A stretch of 31,748 nucleotides of DNA from Anaerolineae bacterium (GTDB lineage Bacteria; Chloroflexota; Anaerolineae; JACIWR01). The notes under the pieces are model-generated. The model did not search any database and was not told the origin of the DNA. It saw nothing but the letters and a program-made list of their open reading frames with translations. The position numbers were made by a program, and so were the translations under genes. The stretch is from NCBI GenBank assembly GCA_021162125.1, contig JAGGZG010000313.1, positions 1 through 31,748 on the forward strand, written 5' to 3'. Numbering within the stretch: position 1 is the first letter of the stretch; the number at the start of each line of letters is the position of its first letter. Shown piece by piece: positions 23,438 through 31,748 of this stretch.

Positions 23438-25078
23438 GTGAAGACGGTTCGCAAGTGGCGTCGAATAATGGACAACCTGGGATCAGGGATACTGGCTCTG
23501 GCTCTGGCGACTATCGTCTGGATCGTGGCCGTCAACGAGGAGAACCCGATCATCGAGGACGTGTTCAAAGAGCCTATCCCCATACAGGTGGTGAACAAAG
23601 CGGACAATCTGTACCTGTACGGCGACACCACAGACCAGGTGAGGGTGCGCATCCGCGCCCCGCAGACTAGTTGGAACAGCCTGACCGCCGCTAAATTCGA
23701 GGCCAAGCTTGACCTGGCCGGTCTGCCGCCAGGGCGCTATGATTTGCCTATCCAGGTCACGTGCGCTGATCGGACGGTGCGCATCATCGAGGTTAACCCG
23801 TCCACCCGACTGGTGCGCCTGGAATTGATCGTCCACCGCTGGGTCCCGGTAGAGGTCAACGTCCTGGGTAATCCAGCGTTGGGATACAGGCGGCGAGCCC
23901 ATACCATTACCCCGGATAGAGTGCAGGTGAGCGGGCCGGAGTCCATGGTAAATCAGGTGGAGCGGGCCGTGGCCGATCTCTATCTGCGTGGCGACGAGAA
24001 AGACACGTTGGAGCGGGAAGTGCACCTGTCCGCGCGTGATACTAATGGCGATGCGGTGGGTTGGGTCCAGCTGGATCCGCCAACGGCGACTGTGCGCGTG
24101 CCCATCGAGCAGGAACACGGGTTCAAGGAGGTCGCCGTGCGCGCAGTGATCACCGGGCAGGTGAGCTCCGGCTATTGGGTGAGCAACGTCTCAGTGGAGC
24201 CGGCCACAGTGACGATCGTCGGCAGTCCGACCGCTCTGAAGAACATTCCTGGCTACGTGGAAACCACAGAGATAGACATCAGCGGGGCGGAGGAGGACAT
24301 CAGCCAGCAGGTGCCCCTGGCTCTGCCCAATGGGGTATCGGTATTGGGCGAGCAGGCAGTGCTCGTCAAGATCAACGTGACCGCCATTCAAGGTGGCCTG
24401 ACCGTGCAGCGAGGGTTGGTTATCCAGGGGCTGGCGGAGGGGTATCAGGCCCGTTCTTCGCCGGACACGGTGGACGTGATTCTTTCGGGCCCGTTGCCCA
24501 AGCTGGAAACGCTGCGTCACGGGGATGTGATGGTCATCCTGAATCTGTATGGGCTGGAGGAGGGCACGCATAAAGTCACGCCGAAAGTGCTCGTGCCGGA
24601 AGGTATCGTGGTCGAGAGCGTTCTGCCGCCCACTATCGAGGTGCTCATTGCGCGAGGGCCACTACCCACGTTCACCCCCACGCCGGAGGTCACTCCGACG
24701 CCCACACCGACGCCAACGCCTACACTGCCCACGCCCACGCCTATACCGACGCCGACTCCGTTGCCCACGCCCGATTGTCCCTATCCGCTGGCCCGCCTGA
24801 CCGCGCCTCGGGTCGGAGCGGTGGTACAGGGCCAGGTGGAACTGTACGGTACGGCCGCCATCGAGAAATTCGACTACTACAAAATCGAGTTCCGCAACGA
24901 TGAAGCGACCGAGTGGGCGTTCGTCGCCCGCTATGATCAGCCGGTGACCGACGGCTTGCTGGCTGTGTGGGATACGTCGGAGCTGCCGGCGGGGCGCTAC
25001 TGGGTACAGTTGGTGGTGGTGGACACTATCGGCAACTACGTCGAACCCTGCGCCGTGCCGGTGCAGGTGGTGCATTGA
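23438..25078 (+). CDS. cdaR: CdaR-like YbbR-domain protein with PT-rich linker and extra C-terminal beta domain
   Basis: CdaR proteins anchor in the membrane and modulate CdaA through extracytoplasmic YbbR domains. A single N-terminal helix (GSGILALALATIVWIVAV) is followed by about four YbbR-like beta domains, for example PIPIQVVNKADNLYLYG and PDRVQVSGPESMVNQVERAVADLYL. A run of Pro-Thr repeats then comes at 24665-24771, and a final ~95-residue beta-sandwich-like module has two cysteines (DCPYP near its start, EPCAV near its end) that could pair. The last two parts are not in standard CdaR and suggest an outward-facing binding domain. ATG 23426 and TTG 23420 are in frame, but GAGG six bases before GTG 23438 favours the latter; this is not certain. 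der follows 36 bases downstream. Confidence 0.85.
   Translation: MKTVRKWRRIMDNLGSGILALALATIVWIVAVNEENPIIEDVFKEPIPIQVVNKADNLYLYGDTTDQVRVRIRAPQTSWNSLTAAKFEAKLDLAGLPPGRYDLPIQVTCADRTVRIIEVNPSTRLVRLELIVHRWVPVEVNVLGNPALGYRRRAHTITPDRVQVSGPESMVNQVERAVADLYLRGDEKDTLEREVHLSARDTNGDAVGWVQLDPPTATVRVPIEQEHGFKEVAVRAVITGQVSSGYWVSNVSVEPATVTIVGSPTALKNIPGYVETTEIDISGAEEDISQQVPLALPNGVSVLGEQAVLVKINVTAIQGGLTVQRGLVIQGLAEGYQARSSPDTVDVILSGPLPKLETLRHGDVMVILNLYGLEEGTHKVTPKVLVPEGIVVESVLPPTIEVLIARGPLPTFTPTPEVTPTPTPTPTPTLPTPTPIPTPTPLPTPDCPYPLARLTAPRVGAVVQGQVELYGTAAIEKFDYYKIEFRNDEATEWAFVARYDQPVTDGLLAVWDTSELPAGRYWVQLVVVDTIGNYVEPCAVPVQVVH
24665..24771 (+). repeat. low-complexity Pro-Thr codon repeat inside cdaR
   Basis: Near-tandem CCNACN units encode a linker of alternating Pro and Thr between the YbbR part and the last beta module. 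Such linkers are common in secreted Chloroflexota proteins and are prone to length change by slippage. Confidence 0.75.
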
Positions 25079-25114
25079 TCTCACTGGATAGCAGCTGAAG
25101 CCCAGAGAGAGGCT

Positions 25115-26482
25115 ATGGCTAAACCAATCGTGGCCCTGGTGGGCCGTCCCAACGTAGGTAAATCCGCGCTCTTCAACCGGCTGGTTGGCGCTCGGCTGTC
25201 CATCGTGGACGAGACGCCGGGCACCACCCGTGACCGGCTGTACGCCGACGCGGAATGGGCCGGGGTCACCTTCACCGTGGTAGATACCGGCGGGATCGAG
25301 TTCGGCGCCGAGGACGGTTGGCTGGTGCCCGACAGCGAGGTCTCACCGCTTTCGGTGGCCTCGCCGCAATACATCCGCCAGATACGCGCCCAGGCGCAGG
25401 TGGCCATTGACGAGGCGGACGTGATCGTGTTTCTGGTGGACGTTCAGGACGGGCTCACTGCCGCCGACGAGGAGGTGGCCCAGATTTTGCGCCGCACCCA
25501 CAAACCGGTGATCGTGGCCGCCAACAAGGCCGACAACGCACGCCTGCGCCAGCACGCCCTGGAATTCTACGCCCTGGGCCTGGGCGAGGTGTATCCTATC
25601 TCGGCGCTACACGGCACGGGCACCGGCGACCTGCTGGATCAGGTGGTGGCCTCTTTCCCGCGCGAGGAGGAAGCGGAGGAGATCGAGGCGGTGAAGATCG
25701 CCATCGTCGGCCGGCCGAACGTGGGCAAATCCAGCCTGCTGAACAAGTTGCTAGGCGAGGAGCGGGCCATCGTCAGCCCCATCCCCGGCACCACTCGCGA
25801 CGCGATTGACACGTTCCTGGAGTGGGAGGGCACGCCGGTGATGTTGATTGACACGGCGGGCATCCGTCGCCGGGGCCGGATCGAGCGCGGGATCGAGAAA
25901 TACAGCGTGATTCGCGCTCTGCGGGCCATCAACCGCGCGGACGTGGTGCTGCTGTTGATTGACGCCACGGAGGGAGTCACCGCCCAGGACGCGCACATCG
26001 CCGGCTACATCCTGGAGGAGAGCAAAAGCGTGGTGGTGGTGGTCAACAAGTGGGACGCCATCGAGAAGGACACCTACACGATGATTGAGTACACCAAACA
26101 GGTACGCAGCGACCTGCGCTTCCTGGACTACGTGCCGGTGTTGTTTATCTCCGCGCTGACCGGCAAACGGGTTCACCAGGTGATCCCCACCGCGTTGCAG
26201 GTGCGAAAAGAGCGCCTGGTGCGCATCCCCACAGCGGAGCTCAACCGCATCATCCGTGACGCAGTTCATCGCCACCGCCCGCCGTCGAAGTGGGGCAAGC
26301 GTCTGAAGTTCTTCTATGCCACCCAGGCCGCGGTGGACCCGCCGACCTTCGTGTTCTTCGTCAACGACCGGCGGCTGGTGCACTTCTCCTACGAGCGTTA
26401 CATCGAGAACCAGTTGCGGGCGCGGTATCCGTTCACCGGCACGCCGCTGCGCCTGAGTTTCCGAAACCGGGGGAAGGAGTAG
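25115..26482 (+). CDS. der: ribosome-assembly GTPase Der (EngA)
   Basis: Der is an essential GTPase for maturation of the 50S subunit, unique in having two G domains in tandem. The first shows GRPNVGKS (10-17), TTRDR, DTGG and NKAD; the second shows GRPNVGKSS (about 199-207), TTRDA, DTAGIRRRGR and NKWD. The KH-like C-terminal domain includes PPSKWGKRLKFFYATQ and closes with GTPLRLSFRNRGKE. At 455 residues the length is normal. A segment of about 20 residues after DTGGIEFG in the first domain (EDGWLVPDSEVSPLSVASPQ) is longer than in many homologues. The ATG follows AGAGAGAGG. It may be co-transcribed with cdaR. Confidence 0.97.
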   Translation: MAKPIVALVGRPNVGKSALFNRLVGARLSIVDETPGTTRDRLYADAEWAGVTFTVVDTGGIEFGAEDGWLVPDSEVSPLSVASPQYIRQIRAQAQVAIDEADVIVFLVDVQDGLTAADEEVAQILRRTHKPVIVAANKADNARLRQHALEFYALGLGEVYPISALHGTGTGDLLDQVVASFPREEEAEEIEAVKIAIVGRPNVGKSSLLNKLLGEERAIVSPIPGTTRDAIDTFLEWEGTPVMLIDTAGIRRRGRIERGIEKYSVIRALRAINRADVVLLLIDATEGVTAQDAHIAGYILEESKSVVVVVNKWDAIEKDTYTMIEYTKQVRSDLRFLDYVPVLFISALTGKRVHQVIPTALQVRKERLVRIPTAELNRIIRDAVHRHRPPSKWGKRLKFFYATQAAVDPPTFVFFVNDRRLVHFSYERYIENQLRARYPFTGTPLRLSFRNRGKE

Positions 26483-26517
26483 GGCGGAGTTAGGGTCGCT
26501 CGCTGCACGGCTGGGTG

Positions 26518-26546
26518 TTGCAGGTGGGCCAGGTTTATGGTAAGAT
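26518..26546 (+). promoter_or_regulatory. possible promoter of the giant NTPase gene
   Basis: TTGCAG (26518-26523) and TAAGAT (26541-26546) are 17 bases apart, in the 127-base gap after der. The match to consensus is only moderate (3/6 and 4/6). Confidence 0.35.
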
Positions 26547-26609
26547 GGTGGCAGGAGCGGATAGCGAGATTAGCGAGTAGGGCGCGCTATCGCAGCAGGA
26601 GGGCGAACA

Positions 26610-29600
26610 ATGCCCAGGGTGACGAATCCATACATTGCCGGCCCAGCGTTGACAGCAGAGATGCCGTTCTTTGGGCGGGAGGATGTGTTCCGCTTCGTGC
26701 GGGAGACGCTGTCCTCCCCACACCAGAACGTGATCGTCCTCTTTGGCCAGCGGCGGATCGGCAAGACCTCGCTGCTGCACCACCTGCCCGCGCACCTGCC
26801 CGAGGGCTTCCATGCCGTGTACTTCGACCTCATGGGCAAGGCGGGGCAGCCTTTGCCCGACGTTCTCTACGAGCTGGCCCGCACGGTGGCTCGGTCGCTC
26901 GACTTCCCCGAATCGGAGAGGGCTGCTTTCCGCGATCCGTCATCCTTCCGTGACCGGTTTCTCCCCTGGGTGTACGAAAGGCTCGGCGACAAACGTTTGC
27001 TCCTCCTCTTCGACGAGTTCGATGTCCTGGGCGACGAACCGCCGCCGCCCGGTGCAGCAGCCAGAACACTCATCCCATATCTGCTGGACCTGATTCAGGA
27101 CCAGCGCCGGCTTGTCTTCGTATTCGTCGTGGGCCGCCGCCTGGAGGAGCTGCCCTCGCGCTTCAAGCCCCTGTTCAAGGGAGCGCCCTACAAGCGCGTG
27201 TCATTTCTGGCGACCGATGACGCTGTGCACCTGGTCACTGACCCAGCGAAAGGCATCCTGGGCTACGAGCAGGCAGCCGTGGCACGCATCCTGGCGTGGA
27301 CTAACTGCCATCCCTATCTCACCCAACTGCTCTGCTCCGAGCTGTTCAATGCCACGCAGCGCGCAGGTCGGAACACCGTGACTGCCGCCGACGTGGATGC
27401 CGTGGTAGATTGGGCCATTGAACGAGGCACAGGGGGACTGACCTGGTTCTGGGATGGGTTCGGGCCACTGGAACGTCTTGTACTCTCAGCGATAGCCGCG
27501 ACAACCGAGCAGATAGGCACAATCTCAGTAGACTTGCAGCAGATTCGCCGAACACTTCAACAACACCACCTGGATTCGCTCAATGTAGAACTGATAAGCA
27601 CCATAGACACGCTAGTACAATGGGAAACTCTCAATGAATCGGCTATAAGGGGATACCGTTTTACAGTTGAGCTCGTGCGACGCTGGTTACTGAAAGCACA
27701 TTCGCTGGAGCGAGCGCGGCGGGAGATCGACTTCCTCGAGCCACGAGCAGCGCGCTATTTCGAGAACGCCCGCGAAGCCCACCTCGCTAGCCAACTAGAG
27801 TTTGCTATCTCCGAGTACCGTCGAGCTCTTGAAGTAACTCCTAACCACTCACGCGCTCAGCTAGGTTTAGCACAGGCGCTCCGAGAACTGGGCAACATCG
27901 CCGAGGCTCTGTCAGAATACAAGAAGGCTTTCCGCCTCGACCCTGATGCTGCCCAAGAGGGCCTGATTAAAGCTCATTTGGAACAAGGCAATTTGCTAGC
28001 AGGAAAAGGAGACCTCGACCAAGCTGTGGTAGAATACGAAGCGGCTCTAGCACTGGCTCCCGACCATGAAGAGGGGTTAAGACAGTTGCAGAAGGTCCGA
28101 GCAGAACGTCTGCGCTTACAACTTCAACAGAGTCGCCTCTTAGAGAACGAGACTATCTATCGCCGACACTTGATAGACAGCTACAAATGGCTAGATTTTA
28201 GGGGTATCGTTCCATCCGAAAGATTTGTTCAGTTGCCTTTGGACGATATTTACGTCAATTTATACGTACAATCTGAGGAATCTCGGCGTAAGCAAGAACT
28301 GTTATGGAGATATCAAGGAGAGAACATTGTAGCCCAGTTGCAGCAGAAAGACCTCCGACCAGACCAGCAGAGGGAATTACGAGAGCAATTAGAACTACTT
28401 TGGTGGGAGCAGCGACAGGCTTTAACGGAGTTTGTTACCATTAAAGTAATGTTAGAAGCCAACCGAGGAATCGTTGTACTAGGAGATCCTGGGGCTGGAA
28501 AGACAACTCTTCTTAAATACCTAGCAGTGGTATTTGCAGCAGATATGGCGCGTGAGAGACTAGGGATGGACGAAGCTCGCCTCCCCATACTGGTACCCTT
28601 GGCCGCCTATGGCAATGCGCTTGAGAATGGCAGTGAGATAAACCTGTTTGACTTTCTACCACAATATTACAAGATGCGGGGGTTGCGCATTGAGTCGGGT
28701 GCACTATTCAAATCAAAGTTAGAAACAGGCGAAGCCTTGATTCTGTTTGATGGATTGGATGAAATCGTAGAGATCGGCCGCCGTCGCGAAGTGGCACGGC
28801 ATATCATGGATTTCTATGATTCATTTCAGGGAACGGGCAATCGTTTTGTTATTACCAGCCGTATCGTTGGCTACGAAGACGCTAAGCTCCCTGGAACCTT
28901 TGCACACTATATCCTGCACGACTTCCGAGACAAAGAAATTGAAGACTTTGTTCATAAGTGGTGTGTCGCTTTCGAAATTGCCAGGGATCGAAGAGACACT
29001 CCCGCAGCGCACAAAAGAGCTGAAAGGGAAGGGACTCTCCTTCTTGAAGCAATACACAACACCCCTGGAGTGAAGCGGCTTGCTTACAATCCGTTGTTGT
29101 TAACTATTTTGGCCTTGCTAAATGCTCAAGGCGTTCAGTTGCCAAATCACCGGATAAAGGTATACGAACAATATGCCAAAACCATGGTCGGCTCCTGGAA
29201 CATCGCTCGTACTCTGAGCAATCGTCCTATAGTGGAAATGGATGAAGCAGAGACGCTTCGACTACTTGCCTCTCTAGCAATATGGATGCATGAAGAGAAA
29301 CGCACGGGAATGGCATCGAGAGATGAGATCACACTCTTTCTGAAAGAATTCTATGGCGAGCAGGATATTACAGCACAGGAAGCCGAGCAGCGGGCAGAAC
29401 AGTTTATTGAAGATGTACGACAGCACACTGGACTCCTGGTGGAACGAGGTAGTGATACTTACGGATTTCTGCACCTGGTTTTTCAGGAGTATTTCGCAGC
29501 GCGAGCGATCGCGATGGATCGAGAAAACACGACCCAATTGGTTCGTTTTCGTCTGCACGACCCGCGTTGGCGAGAAGTTATTCTGCTCTCAGTTGCCCAA

Positions 29601-31748
29601 ATAGGTGTTGTAGAAGGTAACACTCAAGCAGTTACAAAAATGGTGCGAGAAGGTATATTGGAGACAAACAGTTTGTTTGAGGAGCTTCTTCACCGTGATG
29701 TGATCTTTGCAGGGTGCTGCCTAGCAGAAGGTGCTCCGGTAGATCGTGACTTGCGATGTGAAATCATTGAGCGGCTGCTGAGAATCCTCTTTGTTGATAG
29801 AAGGTTGGCTAATGACGTAAATTACGTACTGGCAAGCATGATGGAAGGGGAAGCAAAAGAATCTGCGTATCAAAGTCTGCGGTTGGCACTGGAACTAACT
29901 TATTTCGAAGAGCAATTGGAAAAAGTGGAACAACTACTGGCAGAGTATCTGAGCACTACAGCAAAAAGGACTCTGATCGATGATGTCTATCAATATCTCG
30001 AGCAGGCCAAAGGTACAGAGGCAACTATGCTCCGCTCTCTCTTCTTAAGAGAACTAGAAACCATAAAAACAACTCTTGTGAGGCTTGAGCAGGACTTACA
30101 TCCATATAGGGAAACAGCAGATACAGCAGATAGTGAAATAGCGCCTGTTATGGAATCCATGCTAAAGAAGATAGCCGCCAGCCTTCCTACTGTGCAATTT
30201 CGCATTGCTCCTAGCAACTGGAAACTTGAGCGATTGCTGACCCAGAGAGAGGGTGAATCTCTCGGAGAAATACTCAGGGATGCCATTGCAGAAATCCATT
30301 ACACTGCCGTGGGACAAGAGAGACAGTGGTTAGAAGAGCTGGAAAGGAGAGTGCAAGAAGAAGTCTATGTAGCAAAAACAGAGTGGCTAGACCGAGTGTA
30401 CTCTGAGAGGCATGACGCTCATGCGGCTAGAGACATGCTTGACCACTTGCGTAAACAGGTATCTCGCCGGGAGAAAGAATACCTCTTGGACTTACTACTC
30501 GAGGTGAGTAATTGTTTAACGCCTAAAAACGTGCTCCAACGAGTGGTAAGATTATTGGCGCCTTGGTCCCAGACTATTGTGGAAGAAAAAGTTGAGGCGG
30601 TTGCTACGCTATTATCAAGAAAGGTGCACGAGGAAAATGAGAAAAGACGTGCATGCATCAAACTAAGGGCCAGCAAGGATCAGGAAGAGTTTTTGAAGGA
30701 ACTACTGGAGATTCAGACTCGGCTCATCATTGTCGGAAAACTTCTATCTGAGATTGAATCCCTTCCTCCGCAACCGTCATTAACAAAGATCTATAACTGG
30801 TTAAGTCTGATCGAAACGCAGCACGTGCACGACGGTGATGTATATTCGACACAACTGGCCCGGATTGGATCATTGCTGATCCAACTCAAGCGAGGGGCAG
30901 GGAATTATATATTGCAGAGACTTGCAGATAGAAAGAAGGCCTTGAATGCTGAATGTAGCACTTTAGAGCAATTCATCCAGACATTCAGCCTAGAGACCTC
31001 CATCCGGCTAGAAGATAAGCGTAGCTGGATAGTTGAAGCTCTCGGATATCTAGTTTCCGGTACAAAAGACATAGTATCCCGTGAAATTATCGACATATTC
31101 TGGCACACGCTGACAGGATCACAGGGCCCAGCGCGGTGGCATAGCCTTGAAGCATTACTCCGTTTGTCGCCCCAACTGCCTGAAATAGATCAAGAATTTC
31201 TGAAGTTACTCAAACACAGTGATTGGAGTATACGCGACTTGGCCGTCCAAGGTCTTGAGGGTTTAGGATCGGCGACTTCTGTATCTAATGCAATACTCGA
31301 TGCTCTTTCGGGTATGCTAATCCAAGGAGTTGAGGAAAAAGTGCCATGGGACGAACAAGAAGACAAGTACAGAGGTGAGAGAGGTGAGTATGAAGTCAGG
31401 ATATCAGCAGCAAGAGCACTCGGTCGGCTTGGATGCCCAACACTACCATCAAGCGTTGTGTTAAGCTTACAGCAGGCTTTGATAGGGGATCCCTACCCAG
31501 AGGTGCAACTCGAGGCAGGGAAGGCTTTAGCTCGCTTGGCTAGTTATTCGCCAAACGTAGTGCAGGAATTACTGACAGCACTGGATTCGACGGATCAGAT
31601 CGTGCGTTATGCCTGTCTATGTGCCTTCAGCCAAATAAGTGAGATTCCAGAGGTGATATCTCGGAAGTTGCTGCTAATCTTACATGGTCAAGAGGAGAGC
31701 GCTGCTGTGCGTGCAGCAGCAATACGTGGCTTGGGTAGATCTAAGCAC
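26610..31748 (+). CDS. giant tandem-NTPase NLR/STAND-like protein (AAA-TPR-NACHT-HEAT), 3' end beyond window
   Basis: One frame runs without a stop from ATG 26610 to the last base, 1713 codons, so the gene is incomplete here. AGGAGGG (26597-26603) precedes the ATG by six bases. Domains in order: an AAA-type ATPase (residues ~15-290) with FFGRED, Walker A GQRRIGKT (46-53), Walker B LLLFDEFD (D135/E136) and TNCHPYLTQLLC; a winged-helix-like stretch to ~365; TPRs (~385-490); the region YKWLDFRGIVPSERFVQLPLDDIYVNL (526-551) typical before bacterial NACHT domains; a NACHT NTPase with GDPGAGKTT (625-633), ILFDGLDEI (711-719), FVITSR (746-751) and the closing FLHLVFQEYFAARA (953-966); a long coiled/helical part; and HEAT-like repeats from ~1500. 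NACHT proteins act as ligand-triggered oligomerising switches, several of them antiphage. No nuclease, TIR, protease or membrane effector is visible. The role in this cell is inference. Base composition drops sharply at about 27500. Confidence 0.9.
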   Translation, partial: MPRVTNPYIAGPALTAEMPFFGREDVFRFVRETLSSPHQNVIVLFGQRRIGKTSLLHHLPAHLPEGFHAVYFDLMGKAGQPLPDVLYELARTVARSLDFPESERAAFRDPSSFRDRFLPWVYERLGDKRLLLLFDEFDVLGDEPPPPGAAARTLIPYLLDLIQDQRRLVFVFVVGRRLEELPSRFKPLFKGAPYKRVSFLATDDAVHLVTDPAKGILGYEQAAVARILAWTNCHPYLTQLLCSELFNATQRAGRNTVTAADVDAVVDWAIERGTGGLTWFWDGFGPLERLVLSAIAATTEQIGTISVDLQQIRRTLQQHHLDSLNVELISTIDTLVQWETLNESAIRGYRFTVELVRRWLLKAHSLERARREIDFLEPRAARYFENAREAHLASQLEFAISEYRRALEVTPNHSRAQLGLAQALRELGNIAEALSEYKKAFRLDPDAAQEGLIKAHLEQGNLLAGKGDLDQAVVEYEAALALAPDHEEGLRQLQKVRAERLRLQLQQSRLLENETIYRRHLIDSYKWLDFRGIVPSERFVQLPLDDIYVNLYVQSEESRRKQELLWRYQGENIVAQLQQKDLRPDQQRELREQLELLWWEQRQALTEFVTIKVMLEANRGIVVLGDPGAGKTTLLKYLAVVFAADMARERLGMDEARLPILVPLAAYGNALENGSEINLFDFLPQYYKMRGLRIESGALFKSKLETGEALILFDGLDEIVEIGRRREVARHIMDFYDSFQGTGNRFVITSRIVGYEDAKLPGTFAHYILHDFRDKEIEDFVHKWCVAFEIARDRRDTPAAHKRAEREGTLLLEAIHNTPGVKRLAYNPLLLTILALLNAQGVQLPNHRIKVYEQYAKTMVGSWNIARTLSNRPIVEMDEAETLRLLASLAIWMHEEKRTGMASRDEITLFLKEFYGEQDITAQEAEQRAEQFIEDVRQHTGLLVERGSDTYGFLHLVFQEYFAARAIAMDRENTTQLVRFRLHDPRWREVILLSVAQIGVVEGNTQAVTKMVREGILETNSLFEELLHRDVIFAGCCLAEGAPVDRDLRCEIIERLLRILFVDRRLANDVNYVLASMMEGEAKESAYQSLRLALELTYFEEQLEKVEQLLAEYLSTTAKRTLIDDVYQYLEQAKGTEATMLRSLFLRELETIKTTLVRLEQDLHPYRETADTADSEIAPVMESMLKKIAASLPTVQFRIAPSNWKLERLLTQREGESLGEILRDAIAEIHYTAVGQERQWLEELERRVQEEVYVAKTEWLDRVYSERHDAHAARDMLDHLRKQVSRREKEYLLDLLLEVSNCLTPKNVLQRVVRLLAPWSQTIVEEKVEAVATLLSRKVHEENEKRRACIKLRASKDQEEFLKELLEIQTRLIIVGKLLSEIESLPPQPSLTKIYNWLSLIETQHVHDGDVYSTQLARIGSLLIQLKRGAGNYILQRLADRKKALNAECSTLEQFIQTFSLETSIRLEDKRSWIVEALGYLVSGTKDIVSREIIDIFWHTLTGSQGPARWHSLEALLRLSPQLPEIDQEFLKLLKHSDWSIRDLAVQGLEGLGSATSVSNAILDALSGMLIQGVEEKVPWDEQEDKYRGERGEYEVRISAARALGRLGCPTLPSSVVLSLQQALIGDPYPEVQLEAGKALARLASYSPNVVQELLTALDSTDQIVRYACLCAFSQISEIPEVISRKLLLILHGQEESAAVRAAAIRGLGRSKH

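Noticed and set aside
24517..24768. Minus-strand frame encoding Gly-Val repeats opposite the cdaR linker
   Set aside because: It is the mirror image of the Pro-Thr codon repeat and has no independent support.
28816..30676. Several short open frames on both strands in the AT-richer region, suggesting a decayed gene
   Set aside because: All are shadows; the frame from 26610 reads straight through this region without a stop and carries NACHT and helical-repeat motifs.

Overview
The window is about 31.7 kb of mostly GC-rich bacterial chromosome with short intergenic gaps and frequent GTG/TTG starts. The gene repertoire suggests a member of the Chloroflexota, perhaps Anaerolineae-like: a split archaeal-type glutamate synthase with an HdrA-like partner, a Flp pilin, a proline/threonine-linked CdaR, and large ATPase-TPR proteins. 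This is inference from gene content only; there is no rRNA or other marker here to prove it. No tRNA, rRNA, CRISPR array or complete insertion sequence was seen.

Layout. (1) Positions 102-5555: a compact plus-strand operon with an HdrA-MvhD fusion, an FrhB-type flavoprotein, and the GXGXG and ferredoxin-FMN parts of a split glutamate synthase. The usual GltD partner is absent and the glutaminase part is not visible. A short unknown gene (5668-6222), a structured intergenic region and a glutamate dehydrogenase gene (6603-7853) follow, so the first 8 kb concern ammonia assimilation and glutamate redox chemistry. (2) 8075-8221, minus strand: a 48-residue Flp-type pilin with its own strong promoter and terminator. 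(3) 8367-10294: an RlmD/RumA-type rRNA methyltransferase and a small membrane protein. (4) 10432-15424: a ferrous-iron uptake operon with a strong promoter, a 27-bp palindromic operator, a CbiX-FeoA fusion, a DUF2804 protein, FeoB, a FeoC-like protein, a Fur-family regulator and a terminator. (5) 15749-19862: polA and argF, with argF flanked by a short GC-rich repeat. (6) 20052-26482: a TPR protein, the diadenylate cyclase CdaA, CdaR with an added linker and beta domain, and the ribosome-assembly GTPase Der. (7) 26610 to the window edge: one uninterrupted frame of at least 1713 codons with no stop. It encodes an AAA-type ATPase, TPRs, a NACHT NTPase and HEAT-like helical repeats.

The most striking object is that last gene, a giant tandem-NTPase protein resembling bacterial NLR/STAND proteins. 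Its first ~870 bp have the composition of the chromosome, and the rest is markedly AT-richer. Also worth attention are the HdrA-MvhD/FrhB glutamate synthase operon, which may be a glutamate synthase with an unusual electron supply, and the CbiX-FeoA fusion at the head of the Fur-type-operator feo operon.
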